DNA of 21,816 nucleotides from Prevotellaceae bacterium (lineage in GTDB: Bacteria > Bacteroidota > Bacteroidia > Bacteroidales > UBA932), in NCBI GenBank assembly GCA_031258755.1, contig JAIRMK010000112.1, positions 1 to 21,816 on the forward strand. Reading direction: 5' to 3'. This document shows positions 6,880-14,728 of the stretch, in pieces. Position 1 is the stretch's first letter. Every line of letters begins with the position of its first letter. Below the pieces are notes generated by a model. It did not search any database and was not told the origin of the DNA. It saw nothing but the letters and a program-made list of their open reading frames with translations. A program made the position numbers and the translations under genes.

Positions 6880-7890
6880 TTAATAATTCTTTAATTCCCG
6901 TCTTAATTCCGTTAATAATTGTTTTTCTGACGGCAAATAAAGCTGGTACTTGCTTGCCATGATGGTCATATTGTTTTCGGGAAGCGTGTATTTGACTATC
7001 GCATCGTTTTTGTCAGCGCAAAGCAGGATACCGATAGTGGGATTTTCGTCCGGCAGTTTTTCTTTCCGGTCATAGTAGTTCACGTACATTTGCAGTTGAC
7101 CCATATCTTCATGTGTGAGCTTGTGGGTTTTTATTTCAATGATAACGAAACAACGTAATAACCGGTTGTAAAAAACCAAATCTACAAAAAACTCATCATC
7201 TTCAAGCAATATTCGTTTTTGCCGCGCAACAAATGAAAACCCGTTACCCAACTCCAGAAGGAAGGCCTGCAAATTGTTAATCAGAGCGCTTTCCAAATCT
7301 TTTTCATAGTATGACGAATCGCGTTGCAATCCAAGGAACTCCAAAACCATTGGGTCTTTGATGATTTCCGCCGGATTTTCGGGTATGCGTTCTCTGCGCG
7401 CCACTTCCAAAACGGATTGTTTGTCGTTACTAAGTAATAAACGCTCATAAAGTCCCGAGTTGATTTGTCGCTCCAGTTCTCGTCCTGTCCATCCGTTATG
7501 AAGCGCTTCCTGTTCGTAATATTCCCGCTTGTCTCCGTTATCTATTTGAATTAAAAGACGGTATTGTGACCAGTTGAATTGTGAACGCACTGCGTTCACA
7601 ATTGGATATGTTCGATAAAATTGTCTGCAAAAAGCCAGCTGGCGATAAGAAAACCCGCTTCCGAATTCCGGTTCTATTGCGGTAGCTAAATTACGTAACA
7701 AATAACTGCCATATTCCGCCCTCTCCTCGCCTTGCTGTTCTTCTACAAAAATCCGTTCGCCGAGTTTCCAGTACATCAATACCCGTTCAAAATCAACGGT
7801 TCTTATAGCAATATTCCGCGACGTGGCGATAATATTCCGCACATCGGACACGAATTTGTTGCTTAATTGCAACCCCTCTTTATTTTTCAT
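6880..7890 (-). CDS. YhcG-like DUF1016 / PDDEXK nuclease-domain protein
   Basis: A 336-residue protein with the DUF1016 N-terminal helical domain (about 12-160, including ISR-like RQLAFCRQFYRTYP and WSQYRLLIQI). A C-terminal PDDEXK-type nuclease domain follows (about 185-330). The nuclease core is visible as E200, D237 in DDEFFVDLVFYN and E252-x-K254 in VIIEIKTHK. YhcG-family proteins are full-length near 340-375 residues and are widespread accessory genes, thought to bind or cut DNA; their exact role is unsettled. The start ATG has a good AAGGAG site 7 bp upstream, unusual in this genome, and the gene follows wzx by 15 bp. It is out of place in a glycan operon, which suggests acquisition. 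A perfect 27-bp palindrome lies in codons 96-105. Confidence 0.88.
   Translation of the reverse strand: MKNKEGLQLSNKFVSDVRNIIATSRNIAIRTVDFERVLMYWKLGERIFVEEQQGEERAEYGSYLLRNLATAIEPEFGSGFSYRQLAFCRQFYRTYPIVNAVRSQFNWSQYRLLIQIDNGDKREYYEQEALHNGWTGRELERQINSGLYERLLLSNDKQSVLEVARRERIPENPAEIIKDPMVLEFLGLQRDSSYYEKDLESALINNLQAFLLELGNGFSFVARQKRILLEDDEFFVDLVFYNRLLRCFVIIEIKTHKLTHEDMGQLQMYVNYYDRKEKLPDENPTIGILLCADKNDAIVKYTLPENNMTIMASKYQLYLPSEKQLLTELRRELKNY
7577..7603. repeat. perfect 27-bp inverted repeat inside the yhcG-like gene
   Basis: Two 13-bp arms, AATTGTGAACGCA and its exact complement, are separated by a single C. The symmetry stops sharply on both sides. It lies in frame and encodes about IVNAVRSQF between the RQ-rich helix and the WSQYR motif of DUF1016. 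The wobble positions are also symmetric, which the protein sequence does not require. It would form a hairpin in mRNA or single-stranded DNA. Confidence 0.9.
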
Positions 7891-7905
7891 ATAACACTCC
7901 TTATA

Positions 7906-9402
7906 TTATTTTCCGAACAAGCCCTTTACTTTATTTAATCCTGCACGCATCAGGTTATTCACATCTTCCGACACTTTCAACGCATATAACAAGACAGCGC
8001 CCACAAGCGTCAATATGACGCTACGGCTTATTCCGTCTATCCACGGGTTGTCGAACTTAAACAAAATACAATTTATTCCTGTCAAAAGGAGAAAAATCGC
8101 AATTAGTTTCAAGGTGCCCGAAGAATACGGATTGCCCTTTACTTTTTTCAGCACAATCCATTGCTGCACGCTATAGAAAAGCAGGCAACTGACAGTTGTT
8201 GCGAGCGCTGCTCCGGCAATGCCCCACACCGGAATTAACAGATAATTGGTTGCTATTCCTATGCCGATGATGAAAAACACAAAATACAAACTCCAATAAT
8301 AGTATTTCGAAAAACTGATAAGCGTGCCGCCGAAATTCAGCGTTACTTCTATCAACTTTGCCAGTCCGATGAAAAACACCACCCACTTGCCGCCCGCATA
8401 CACAGCGCCGTTCGGGATAATGGCAAAAATATTGTCGATGTTTACCCAAAGTAAAATAAAAATCAGTCCGCCTATCAGGAGTTGGTGCAGCGACACTTTT
8501 TTATAAAGCGCATTGGCCGTTTCGAAATCGCATTTTTTTAAAGCTTCGGCAGCTATTGGGGCAGAGATGGCGCTGATAGACCGCGACGGTATTTCGATGA
8601 CCGCCGCCATATAAAAAGCCACCGTAAAGATACCGGCATAACTCAGTCCCAACTGCGAGGTGATCATAAACAAGTCGAGCTTGCCAAGCACCGTGCCCCC
8701 CAACGCGCCTATGATTAAGTATAGAGAATACCGCAAAATGTCTTTGCGTAACGGCTGGGCAACATACGACACATTATGTCGTAGTGAAGTGATGGAGGTT
8801 TTAAGCACATACAAAAATATGCCTACCATAGCAACACCGTAGGTTATTACATAGCCCGCCACCAGTCCGTTGCGGTCGATGACGTGAAATCCGTAAAGCA
8901 GGCAAGTCGCCAGTATAAGCAGGCGGATAATGATTTCGCGGTTAAGCCGGGGCGTTGCAATACGCATATTCACGTTGGCGTACACTTCGAATACCGACAA
9001 ATACGTTAAAAAGAAAATCAGCGGCGCCACCCAGTAGTAGTACGAAATAAAAAGGCTCGATTTTTCTGCGAACAACAGGGTAATCGGCTCTTTCAGGAAA
9101 ACATAAAGCGAGATAAACAACAGGCATCCGATGAAAGGCGTGAGCAACATGTAAAAGAAAAAGCCGTTATGTTTTTTCTTTTCGTCCTTGAAGTATGGAA
9201 AAAACCGCATGATCGACGACGACGTTCCCAATTGGGCAAGAGCGGCAAACATCATCCCTGCTTCCAGGATTACCTTTGTCAAGCCGATATCTTCGGGCTG
9301 TAGGAATTTTGTAATCACAAACATGGTGGTCAGGAAGCCGATGAAAGCGCCGATGTAGGTGATGATAGTCCCTTTTATACTTTGACGAATGACAACGCCC
9401 AT
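7906..9402 (-). CDS. Wzx-type polysaccharide flippase (MATE/MOP superfamily)
   Basis: A 498-residue integral membrane protein with about 12-14 hydrophobic segments. The first is GTIITYIGAFIGFLTTMFVI (10-29), and the last lie near 435-475. The N-terminal pattern, with a loop containing FLQPEDIGLTKVIL and the LGTSSSIMRFFPYF element, is typical of Polysacc_synt/MOP-fold exporters. Its role is to flip undecaprenyl-linked glycan units across the inner membrane. Length is normal for the family (about 420-510). It follows the GT2 gene by 4 bp and precedes the nuclease gene. No Wzy polymerase or chain-length regulator was seen in the window, so these would lie downstream or elsewhere. The gene symbol wzx is not assigned because specificity is unknown. 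Confidence 0.9.
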   Translation of the reverse strand: MGVVIRQSIKGTIITYIGAFIGFLTTMFVITKFLQPEDIGLTKVILEAGMMFAALAQLGTSSSIMRFFPYFKDEKKKHNGFFFYMLLTPFIGCLLFISLYVFLKEPITLLFAEKSSLFISYYYWVAPLIFFLTYLSVFEVYANVNMRIATPRLNREIIIRLLILATCLLYGFHVIDRNGLVAGYVITYGVAMVGIFLYVLKTSITSLRHNVSYVAQPLRKDILRYSLYLIIGALGGTVLGKLDLFMITSQLGLSYAGIFTVAFYMAAVIEIPSRSISAISAPIAAEALKKCDFETANALYKKVSLHQLLIGGLIFILLWVNIDNIFAIIPNGAVYAGGKWVVFFIGLAKLIEVTLNFGGTLISFSKYYYWSLYFVFFIIGIGIATNYLLIPVWGIAGAALATTVSCLLFYSVQQWIVLKKVKGNPYSSGTLKLIAIFLLLTGINCILFKFDNPWIDGISRSVILTLVGAVLLYALKVSEDVNNLMRAGLNKVKGLFGK

Positions 9403-9406
9403 AGCT

Positions 9407-10399
9407 TTATTTGTAAATTTGCGATAATTTTTCGTTACTTTCCAATCCTTTCCGGAAGATTATTTTTAACACAAAAGCCTTGAGGGAACCCCAGCCATAG
9501 CCTGCCAATTGAATATATGCAGCGCACACCGACAGCAGGGCGGTTTTTATTCGCCTTGTTTTGACGAGTGCATCCACAAAGAGCAGGACGGTGTAGAGTG
9601 CAGGGACGGCCAATACCCACAACGAGAAAAACGCCGCTGCTGCAATGCCCGCGCCGCCAAGCAGAAACAAGGCCGGCAAAGTATGTACCGGCTTTAGCGA
9701 CCCTTTATGCAACAGCGCCAAATTAATCCGCGCCGTGCCGAAATTGCGCACCTGCCGGTAGAATTTCGTAAAACTCATCCGTCGTTTATGGTAAACAAAT
9801 GCCTCGCGGCACAGCGATATGCGAAATCCGGCTTTGGCTATGCGAATAGAAAGGTCGATGTCTTCACCCAGCATGTTGTTAAACCCGCCGGTTTTTTCGT
9901 ACACCATCCGCGAAAATCCCATGTTGAACGTGCGGGGCTTGAAGGTTTCCATCGCCTGTTTCCCGCCGCGGATGCCGCCGGTAGTAAAGAACGAAGTCAT
10001 GGCGTAGCTAATGGCTTTTTGTAAATCGGAAAACGACTGGTGTGCGGCGTCGGGGCCGCCGAAGCAATCGCTATGACTGGCTTCTAAATGCGCGGTTAAC
10101 CGGGCAAAATAACCGGGTGGGATGATGCAGTCGGAATCGAAGAAAATAAAATAATCGCCTTTGGCCAGTTGCATGCCCACATTGCGACTGTCGCTACGGC
10201 CGGTGTTGGGTTTGGCGTGATAAGTAATCGACAAGCCGTCTGCAAATTTTTCCACTACGTTCCGGCAAGAGAGGGTGGAGCCGTCTTCCACTATTATCGC
10301 TTCAAAATTTTTAACCGATTGGCTCGAAAGACTTTTCAATAATTCTTCTATCTCTTGCGGCCGGTTATAAACAGGTATAATGACAGAATAATAGTACAT
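9407..10399 (-). CDS. GT2-family glycosyltransferase with C-terminal membrane segments
   Basis: A 330-residue GT-A glycosyltransferase. It opens YYSVIIPVYNRP, then has VEDGS (37-41), the metal-binding DSD (88-90), GED (178-180, probable catalytic base) and a YRQVRNFG element near 214-221. These are followed by hydrophobic stretches at about 240-300 that should anchor it to the inner membrane. It probably adds a sugar to the lipid carrier-linked glycan. It is the first gene of the minus-strand polysaccharide operon, with a TATCTTTG promoter box 20 bp upstream, and is divergent from the bactofilin gene. The next gene, wzx-like, begins 4 bp after its stop. Confidence 0.88.
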   Translation of the reverse strand: MYYYSVIIPVYNRPQEIEELLKSLSSQSVKNFEAIIVEDGSTLSCRNVVEKFADGLSITYHAKPNTGRSDSRNVGMQLAKGDYFIFFDSDCIIPPGYFARLTAHLEASHSDCFGGPDAAHQSFSDLQKAISYAMTSFFTTGGIRGGKQAMETFKPRTFNMGFSRMVYEKTGGFNNMLGEDIDLSIRIAKAGFRISLCREAFVYHKRRMSFTKFYRQVRNFGTARINLALLHKGSLKPVHTLPALFLLGGAGIAAAAFFSLWVLAVPALYTVLLFVDALVKTRRIKTALLSVCAAYIQLAGYGWGSLKAFVLKIIFRKGLESNEKLSQIYK

Positions 10400-10418
10400 T
10401 ACATAATTAAATAATATA

Positions 10419-10426
10419 CAAAGATA
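10419..10426 (-). promoter_or_regulatory. candidate -7 box of the glycan operon promoter
   Basis: The minus strand reads TATCTTTG, a full match to TAnnTTTG, 20 bp before the GT2 start at 10399. The predicted leader is only about 10-15 nt. The -33 element is weak. It lies in the 99-bp divergent gap shared with bactofilin. Confidence 0.55.
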
Positions 10427-10468
10427 GAAAAAAGTAGGTTAAATAAATACTCGAATAAATATTTTTTA

Positions 10469-10476
10469 TACCTTTG
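10469..10476 (+). promoter_or_regulatory. candidate -7 box of the bactofilin promoter
   Basis: The sequence TACCTTTG matches TAnnTTTG and lies 22 bp before the bactofilin ATG at 10499, giving a leader of about 15-20 nt. No clear TTTG lies 19-20 bp upstream. Confidence 0.5.
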
Positions 10477-10498
10477 TGTCATTAACATTGTATGCATT

Positions 10499-10870
10499 AT
10501 GAGTCGTAATGAACAGGAAACTTTATCGCAAAACATTAACCGCATTTCAGAAGGAACTGAAATAATAGGTACAATTACAACTTCAGGAGATATACGCATT
10601 GACGGCATTTTAGAGGGCAACTTAACTTCAAAAGGCCGGATTGTAATTGGTGAAAAGGGCCGGATAAAAGGAGAGCTAAATTGCCGCTATATAGATATCT
10701 GGGGCATGCTTGAAGGCTCATTACATGCGTCGGAAATCACCAACCTGAAAACCATGTCCACCATAATCGGCGATATTAAAACGCAGAAATTGTGTATTGA
10801 GGTCGGGGCGTTATTTAACGGCACCTGTACTATGCCTGCACGACAAGCCACAGAAAATCATAAAAAATAG
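10499..10870 (+). CDS. bactofilin
   Basis: A 123-residue protein with the bactofilin (DUF583) beta-helix core at about 18-112. It is built of short repeats around G-x-I/L-x-G-x-L (GTITTSGDIRIDGILEGNL and later GDI and GAL turns), with polar tails at both ends. Bactofilins self-assemble without nucleotide into cytoskeletal filaments at the inner face of the membrane and recruit cell-wall or polysaccharide enzymes. Length is normal for a short bactofilin. It has its own promoter and is divergent from the glycan operon, so a scaffold role for surface-polymer synthesis is possible but only inferred. Its stop lies 8 bp from the end of the convergent DUF4846 gene. Confidence 0.93.
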   Translation: MSRNEQETLSQNINRISEGTEIIGTITTSGDIRIDGILEGNLTSKGRIVIGEKGRIKGELNCRYIDIWGMLEGSLHASEITNLKTMSTIIGDIKTQKLCIEVGALFNGTCTMPARQATENHKK

Positions 10871-10878
10871 TACGGTTT

Positions 10879-11778
10879 TTAGAAGTAGAAGGTGGTTGTC
10901 TTCTTCTTAGGCGGCGCTTCCGGTATTTCACGGAAACGGCGTAAATCACGTTTATAGAAGATAAACTCCGGTGTTGTTATTTTATCATCTACAGCCGATA
11001 CACTATACCAGGGTGAAAGATTGGCATCATCAGGATTAACCAGAATTTGCAGAGATTGCGCCGGTTTGTAGCTCTGTGCCAATAAAAATACCCTATCGCC
11101 GGTATCGGCATTTTCGGCCACGTCAATTACAACTACCACGTGTCCCGGCCGCGCTATTTGAATAAACATATCGCCTGGCTGAATGTGCTCCAATGAACTC
11201 CGCTGTACATCATCCAGCAGTGTTTCAATATCGCCGTGCGTAAAGATAAATTCGAGATAACGCTTGAAAGTGGGATAGCGGTTTGCATCGGTAGGCGATT
11301 TTGTCCAATACGTCTTTCCGTCAATTATCATTTTTAGCCCTTCTACCCAGTTCACATACGACACACGCTTGTGGTTACTGATGGTGAATGAAATTTTGTT
11401 GTATTGCTGTTGTTTAAAAAGATATTCCCCCCGCAGGCGAATACATATTTCTGGCGCTTGTTGCAAATCTTCCAAACCCACATCAATAAATACAACCCCC
11501 ACATAAATACCATTGTTCGGCTTTGGCGATCCGTCATAATATTTTACTTGAGAACCATGAGGCAACAAAGGTAAATTGCGCAAATAAGCGGCATAGGATA
11601 CTTCCTCCACTGGAACACGTACATATCCGGACGGCGCTACAAACCGGCTTTCGACCGTTCGTCCCGTAGCATTGATAAAAGGTTGGGCAAACAAGGGAAT
11701 GATAAAAAATGTCAAAAAGCCTATTAGCAGGTATTTTCTTACTATACTATAAATTACACTATGTATCTGTCTGTTCAT
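10879..11778 (-). CDS. DUF4846-domain secreted protein
   Basis: A 299-residue protein with an N-terminal signal-like segment (basic MNRQIHSVIYSIVRK, hydrophobic core about 16-30, AQ before residue 32). It is therefore exported, probably to the periplasm. The body fits DUF4846: AYLRNLPLLPHGSQVKYYDG (64-83), DLQQAPEICIRLRGEYL (103-119), then PGDMFIQIARPGHVVVVIDV (about 196-215), LAQSYKPAQ and SPWY near the C-terminus. The family function is unknown; the conserved H in PGHVV and the nearby polar residues hint at an enzyme fold. Its ATG overlaps the stop of the U32 gene (ATGA), so the two are translationally coupled. Confidence 0.88.
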   Translation of the reverse strand: MNRQIHSVIYSIVRKYLLIGFLTFFIIPLFAQPFINATGRTVESRFVAPSGYVRVPVEEVSYAAYLRNLPLLPHGSQVKYYDGSPKPNNGIYVGVVFIDVGLEDLQQAPEICIRLRGEYLFKQQQYNKISFTISNHKRVSYVNWVEGLKMIIDGKTYWTKSPTDANRYPTFKRYLEFIFTHGDIETLLDDVQRSSLEHIQPGDMFIQIARPGHVVVVIDVAENADTGDRVFLLAQSYKPAQSLQILVNPDDANLSPWYSVSAVDDKITTPEFIFYKRDLRRFREIPEAPPKKKTTTFYF

Positions 11779-13028
11779 ACTACTTTTCTCTCTTCCATCT
11801 TATATAATTTATCAGACCTTCTTATCTTCTGGGGAACCTTAATTGAAAAACAAGTTCCTTTCTCAACCTGTTCCACAGGGTGAAGATCTACATGTATCTC
11901 ACGAATATGATCTTCCACAACGCCGGTAGTAGGCCCCATAATCAATATCTCGTCATCTTTTTGCAATACACCTGTCTCCATCAAAAACTCCGCTACACCA
12001 AGGTTGCTGAAATAGTTGGTGGCTTTAGCCACATATGTTTTTTGTTTTGTTGAGCTGTTTCCATAACAAGTGCTCCATTCGCCAAGCCGTGCGCCCTGGT
12101 AATAGCCGTCCCAGAAACCACGGTTAAATACGGCTTGCAGCGTGGCCGTGAGTTCCTCTATAAGTTCCGGTGTATAAACGCCATCAATAACGGCTTGAAC
12201 TCCGCGGTTATAAGCGCTCGTAACTGTTTTTACATATTCGGCCGAACGCGCTCTTCCTTCAATTTTCAATACCCGTACGCCAGCAGCCAGCATATGATCC
12301 AGAAAACCTATGGTACACAAATCCTTTGGAGACATTATATATTCATTATCAACTATCAATTGACGTCCTGTATCATTGTCGGTCACCGTATAACCCCGGC
12401 GGCACAACTGATAACACGATCCGCGGTTTGCAGCGGCATTGTATTCGTGCAGGCTGAGGTAACATTTCCCCGACACTGCCATACATAGCGCACCGTGGCA
12501 AAACATTTCCAACTTCACCAATTGTCCTGCCGGCCCTGTAATATTATCCTGTTCAATCTTTTTATATATGTGTGCAACTTGCTTAAGGTTTAATTCACGT
12601 GAGAGCACCGCCACATCGGCAAAGGCAGCGTAAAAACGCAAGGCTTCTACATTCGATATATTCAGTTGAGTGGAAAGATGAACATCCATCCCACAAGCCC
12701 GTGCATATTGAATTACCAGCATATCCGATGCAATAACAGCTGTCACACCAGCCTGCTTTGCCGCATCAACCAAGCGATATACCTCTTCTTGTTCACTATC
12801 ATACATCACAGTATTTAAAGTAAGGTAAGAACGTATTCCATAATGAGTACAAACATCTATAATGCGCGGCAGGTCTGAAAGATTAAAATTGTATGCGGAA
12901 CGAGCCCTCATATTTAGCATCCCCAGTCCGAAATATACCGCATCGGCGCCTCCTTGGCCTGCAGCCACCAAGGATTCAAAATCCCCCACGGGTGACATTA
13001 TTTCAATATCACAACGTTTTATCTCCAT
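11775..13028 (-). CDS. U32 peptidase-family protein (TrhP/YegQ-like)
   Basis: A 417-residue U32-family protein. It begins EIMSPVGDFESLVAAGQGGADAVYFG (9-34), a TIM-barrel-like start, and has HLSTQLNISN (117-126). The cysteine set C177, C182, C189, C205 and C209 in MFCHGALCMAVSGKCYLS and RGSCYQLCRR includes the likely Fe-S ligands. KIEGRARSAEYV (about 254-265) and a C-terminal beta domain follow. Characterised members of this size (TrhP/YegQ) take part in tRNA uridine 5-hydroxylation rather than proteolysis; others were called collagenases. I favour the RNA-modification role. It is the first gene of a two-gene unit with DUF4846. Confidence 0.88.
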   Translation of the reverse strand: MEIKRCDIEIMSPVGDFESLVAAGQGGADAVYFGLGMLNMRARSAYNFNLSDLPRIIDVCTHYGIRSYLTLNTVMYDSEQEEVYRLVDAAKQAGVTAVIASDMLVIQYARACGMDVHLSTQLNISNVEALRFYAAFADVAVLSRELNLKQVAHIYKKIEQDNITGPAGQLVKLEMFCHGALCMAVSGKCYLSLHEYNAAANRGSCYQLCRRGYTVTDNDTGRQLIVDNEYIMSPKDLCTIGFLDHMLAAGVRVLKIEGRARSAEYVKTVTSAYNRGVQAVIDGVYTPELIEELTATLQAVFNRGFWDGYYQGARLGEWSTCYGNSSTKQKTYVAKATNYFSNLGVAEFLMETGVLQKDDEILIMGPTTGVVEDHIREIHVDLHPVEQVEKGTCFSIKVPQKIRRSDKLYKMEERKVV

Positions 13029-13047
13029 CTGTCGCTTTAATATTTTG

Positions 13048-13055
13048 CAAAAATA
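13048..13055 (-). promoter_or_regulatory. candidate -7 box for the U32-DUF4846 unit
   Basis: The minus strand reads TATTTTTG, fitting TAnnTTTG, 20 bp upstream of the U32 ATG at 13028. It lies in a 54-bp AT-rich gap behind the GT9 gene. The -33 element is unclear. Confidence 0.4.
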
Positions 13056-13082
13056 GTTAAATTTTATTAAAATATGATTTTT

Positions 13083-14126
13083 TTACATACTATTTTCTTT
13101 TTTCCCGAAAAGATTTTTTTCAATTTGGGCTATAAGTAATTCCTCCGGAATATTCATACAAGCGTAATCGCCCCTGTAACAAAGCCTATTTCCAAACACG
13201 GAACAGGGTCTGCAGGCCATCTCAATTTGCACACAATTTTCGGGTGTTTGTTTCCATCCTGTAAATCCGGCGAAGGGATGTGTAGCGCCCCAAACCGACA
13301 CCACCGGCACTCCTGCGAACGAAGCCAGGTGCATGTTTGCAGAATCCATTGACAACATTACATCCATGCAGCTTAATTCTATTAACTCATTACCCAGCGG
13401 CATTTTGCCGGCCATCGACACCACATGGTACTTCTTTTCCCATTCCGACAACACCATGACTTCTTCCTTTCCGCCACCAAAAAGGTACACTTCTATATCT
13501 TCATACGTCGCAAAGTAGGCCACGATTTTTTCCATCCGCGACGTAGGATAGCACTTGCCTTTGTACCGGGCAAAAGGTGCAATACCCAAGCGTTTCCCTC
13601 CACCTTTTTGTACTACAGGCATCCAATGGTATTCCTCTTTTACTTTGACCTCTTGCTCGCCAACCGCCACATTCAGGATTTCCCTGTATCGCTCAATCAT
13701 GGTTTTCAGTGGACGCAGTTCCTTATTTCTCCGCCGGGTTAGCCGGCGTTTTTCTTTACGTCCCTTATCTATTTTCTTTACCTTCACCCCGCTTATCCGG
13801 AAAAAAAACCTTAATACTTTTGTGCGCAGCACATCGTGAAGGTCGGCTACGACATCAGGGCGCAAGTCGCGCAACCTCAAAAATAATTTCCATAAACCCC
13901 ATAAGCCTTTATACCGGCCATGAATGTCGGCTTCTATGCACGATACATTGTCGGAACCTTTAAACAGGGGCGACATAAAGGGTTGCGACACCATCATAAA
14001 TTCCACGCCACGACAGGCTGCGGCAGTTTCATGTAAGGTCGCCGCCACCATGGCTACATCTCCCAATGCCGAAAAACGCAGCACCAGTACACACGTCGGG
14101 ACTCGTTTATTTGTTTTTATTTCCAT
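13083..14126 (-). CDS. GT9-family glycosyltransferase (heptosyltransferase type)
   Basis: A 347-residue GT-B glycosyltransferase of family 9. The N-terminal motif is VLRFSALGDVAMVAATL (15-31), the LPS heptosyltransferase phosphate-binding loop. The second domain has RLGIAPFARYKGKCYP and the donor-binding DSANMHLASFAGVPVVSVWG (near 264-283). A C-terminal cysteine-rich stretch (ACRPCSVFG to YACM) recalls WaaC/WaaF-like proteins. It should add a heptose or related sugar to lipid A core at the cytoplasmic face. The start ATG overlaps the DUF4254 gene by 20 bp, and the pair is the tail of a unit led by polyprenyl synthase. No clear terminator follows. Confidence 0.88.
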   Translation of the reverse strand: MEIKTNKRVPTCVLVLRFSALGDVAMVAATLHETAAACRGVEFMMVSQPFMSPLFKGSDNVSCIEADIHGRYKGLWGLWKLFLRLRDLRPDVVADLHDVLRTKVLRFFFRISGVKVKKIDKGRKEKRRLTRRRNKELRPLKTMIERYREILNVAVGEQEVKVKEEYHWMPVVQKGGGKRLGIAPFARYKGKCYPTSRMEKIVAYFATYEDIEVYLFGGGKEEVMVLSEWEKKYHVVSMAGKMPLGNELIELSCMDVMLSMDSANMHLASFAGVPVVSVWGATHPFAGFTGWKQTPENCVQIEMACRPCSVFGNRLCYRGDYACMNIPEELLIAQIEKNLFGKKENSM

Positions 14127-14724
14127 ACAACACCGGATTTAATGCCGGATCATTATACATTTTCATTTGTTTGTAAACTTTCATGTATTTACGCCCCGCT
14201 TTAATGTCATCCAACAATTGGTCGATAGCCGTTGATAAATCTTTTTTCTGCTCCTGTAACACAGCCAACTTTTGCGCACATGCCTCACGATGCACAAGGT
14301 CGGCTTTTTCACGGTTTACTTCCTGTTCCATGTGATAAATTTTGAGCGCCAATATCGAGAGGCGGTCAATAGCCCAGGCCGGGCTCTCCGTATTGATTGT
14401 AGCATCAGATGAAGGAGCAATGCCGGCATATTCTTTGAGAAAAAAACTGTCGATCAACTCCACCAGGTCGGTACGATCCTGGTTCGACCGGTCGATACGC
14501 CGCTTGATTAACAGGGCTTCTCTCGGATGAATGGCAGGATCTCTTATGATATCTTCCAAATGCCATTGTACAGCATCAATCCAATTTTTCAGGAATAAGT
14601 AGTATTCAATTGTTTTAAATTCATAAGGATTTTTCAACGCGGCATTCACATCGTCCATCGTATGATAGTAGGCGGTACTCCTCGAAAAAATTGTGTTACA
14701 TTTTTCAGCAAAAGACATATTCAT
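14107..14724 (-). CDS. DUF4254-domain protein
   Basis: A 205-residue soluble, mostly helical protein matching DUF4254. It has a start like FAEKCNTIFSRSTAYYH, the stretch IDAVQWHLEDIIRDP (49-63), IDRSNQDRTDLVELID (76-91) and AWAIDRLSILALKIYHM (about 117-133), and a coiled-coil-prone region at 135-175. Function is unknown. The family is Bacteroidetes-centred and, to my knowledge, recurrently beside GT9 genes, as here, where it overlaps the next gene by 20 bp. That suggests a helper role in lipopolysaccharide core synthesis. An ATG two codons in is an equally possible start. Confidence 0.85.
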   Translation of the reverse strand: MNMSFAEKCNTIFSRSTAYYHTMDDVNAALKNPYEFKTIEYYLFLKNWIDAVQWHLEDIIRDPAIHPREALLIKRRIDRSNQDRTDLVELIDSFFLKEYAGIAPSSDATINTESPAWAIDRLSILALKIYHMEQEVNREKADLVHREACAQKLAVLQEQKKDLSTAIDQLLDDIKAGRKYMKVYKQMKMYNDPALNPVLYGNKNK

Positions 14725-14728
14725 AATA

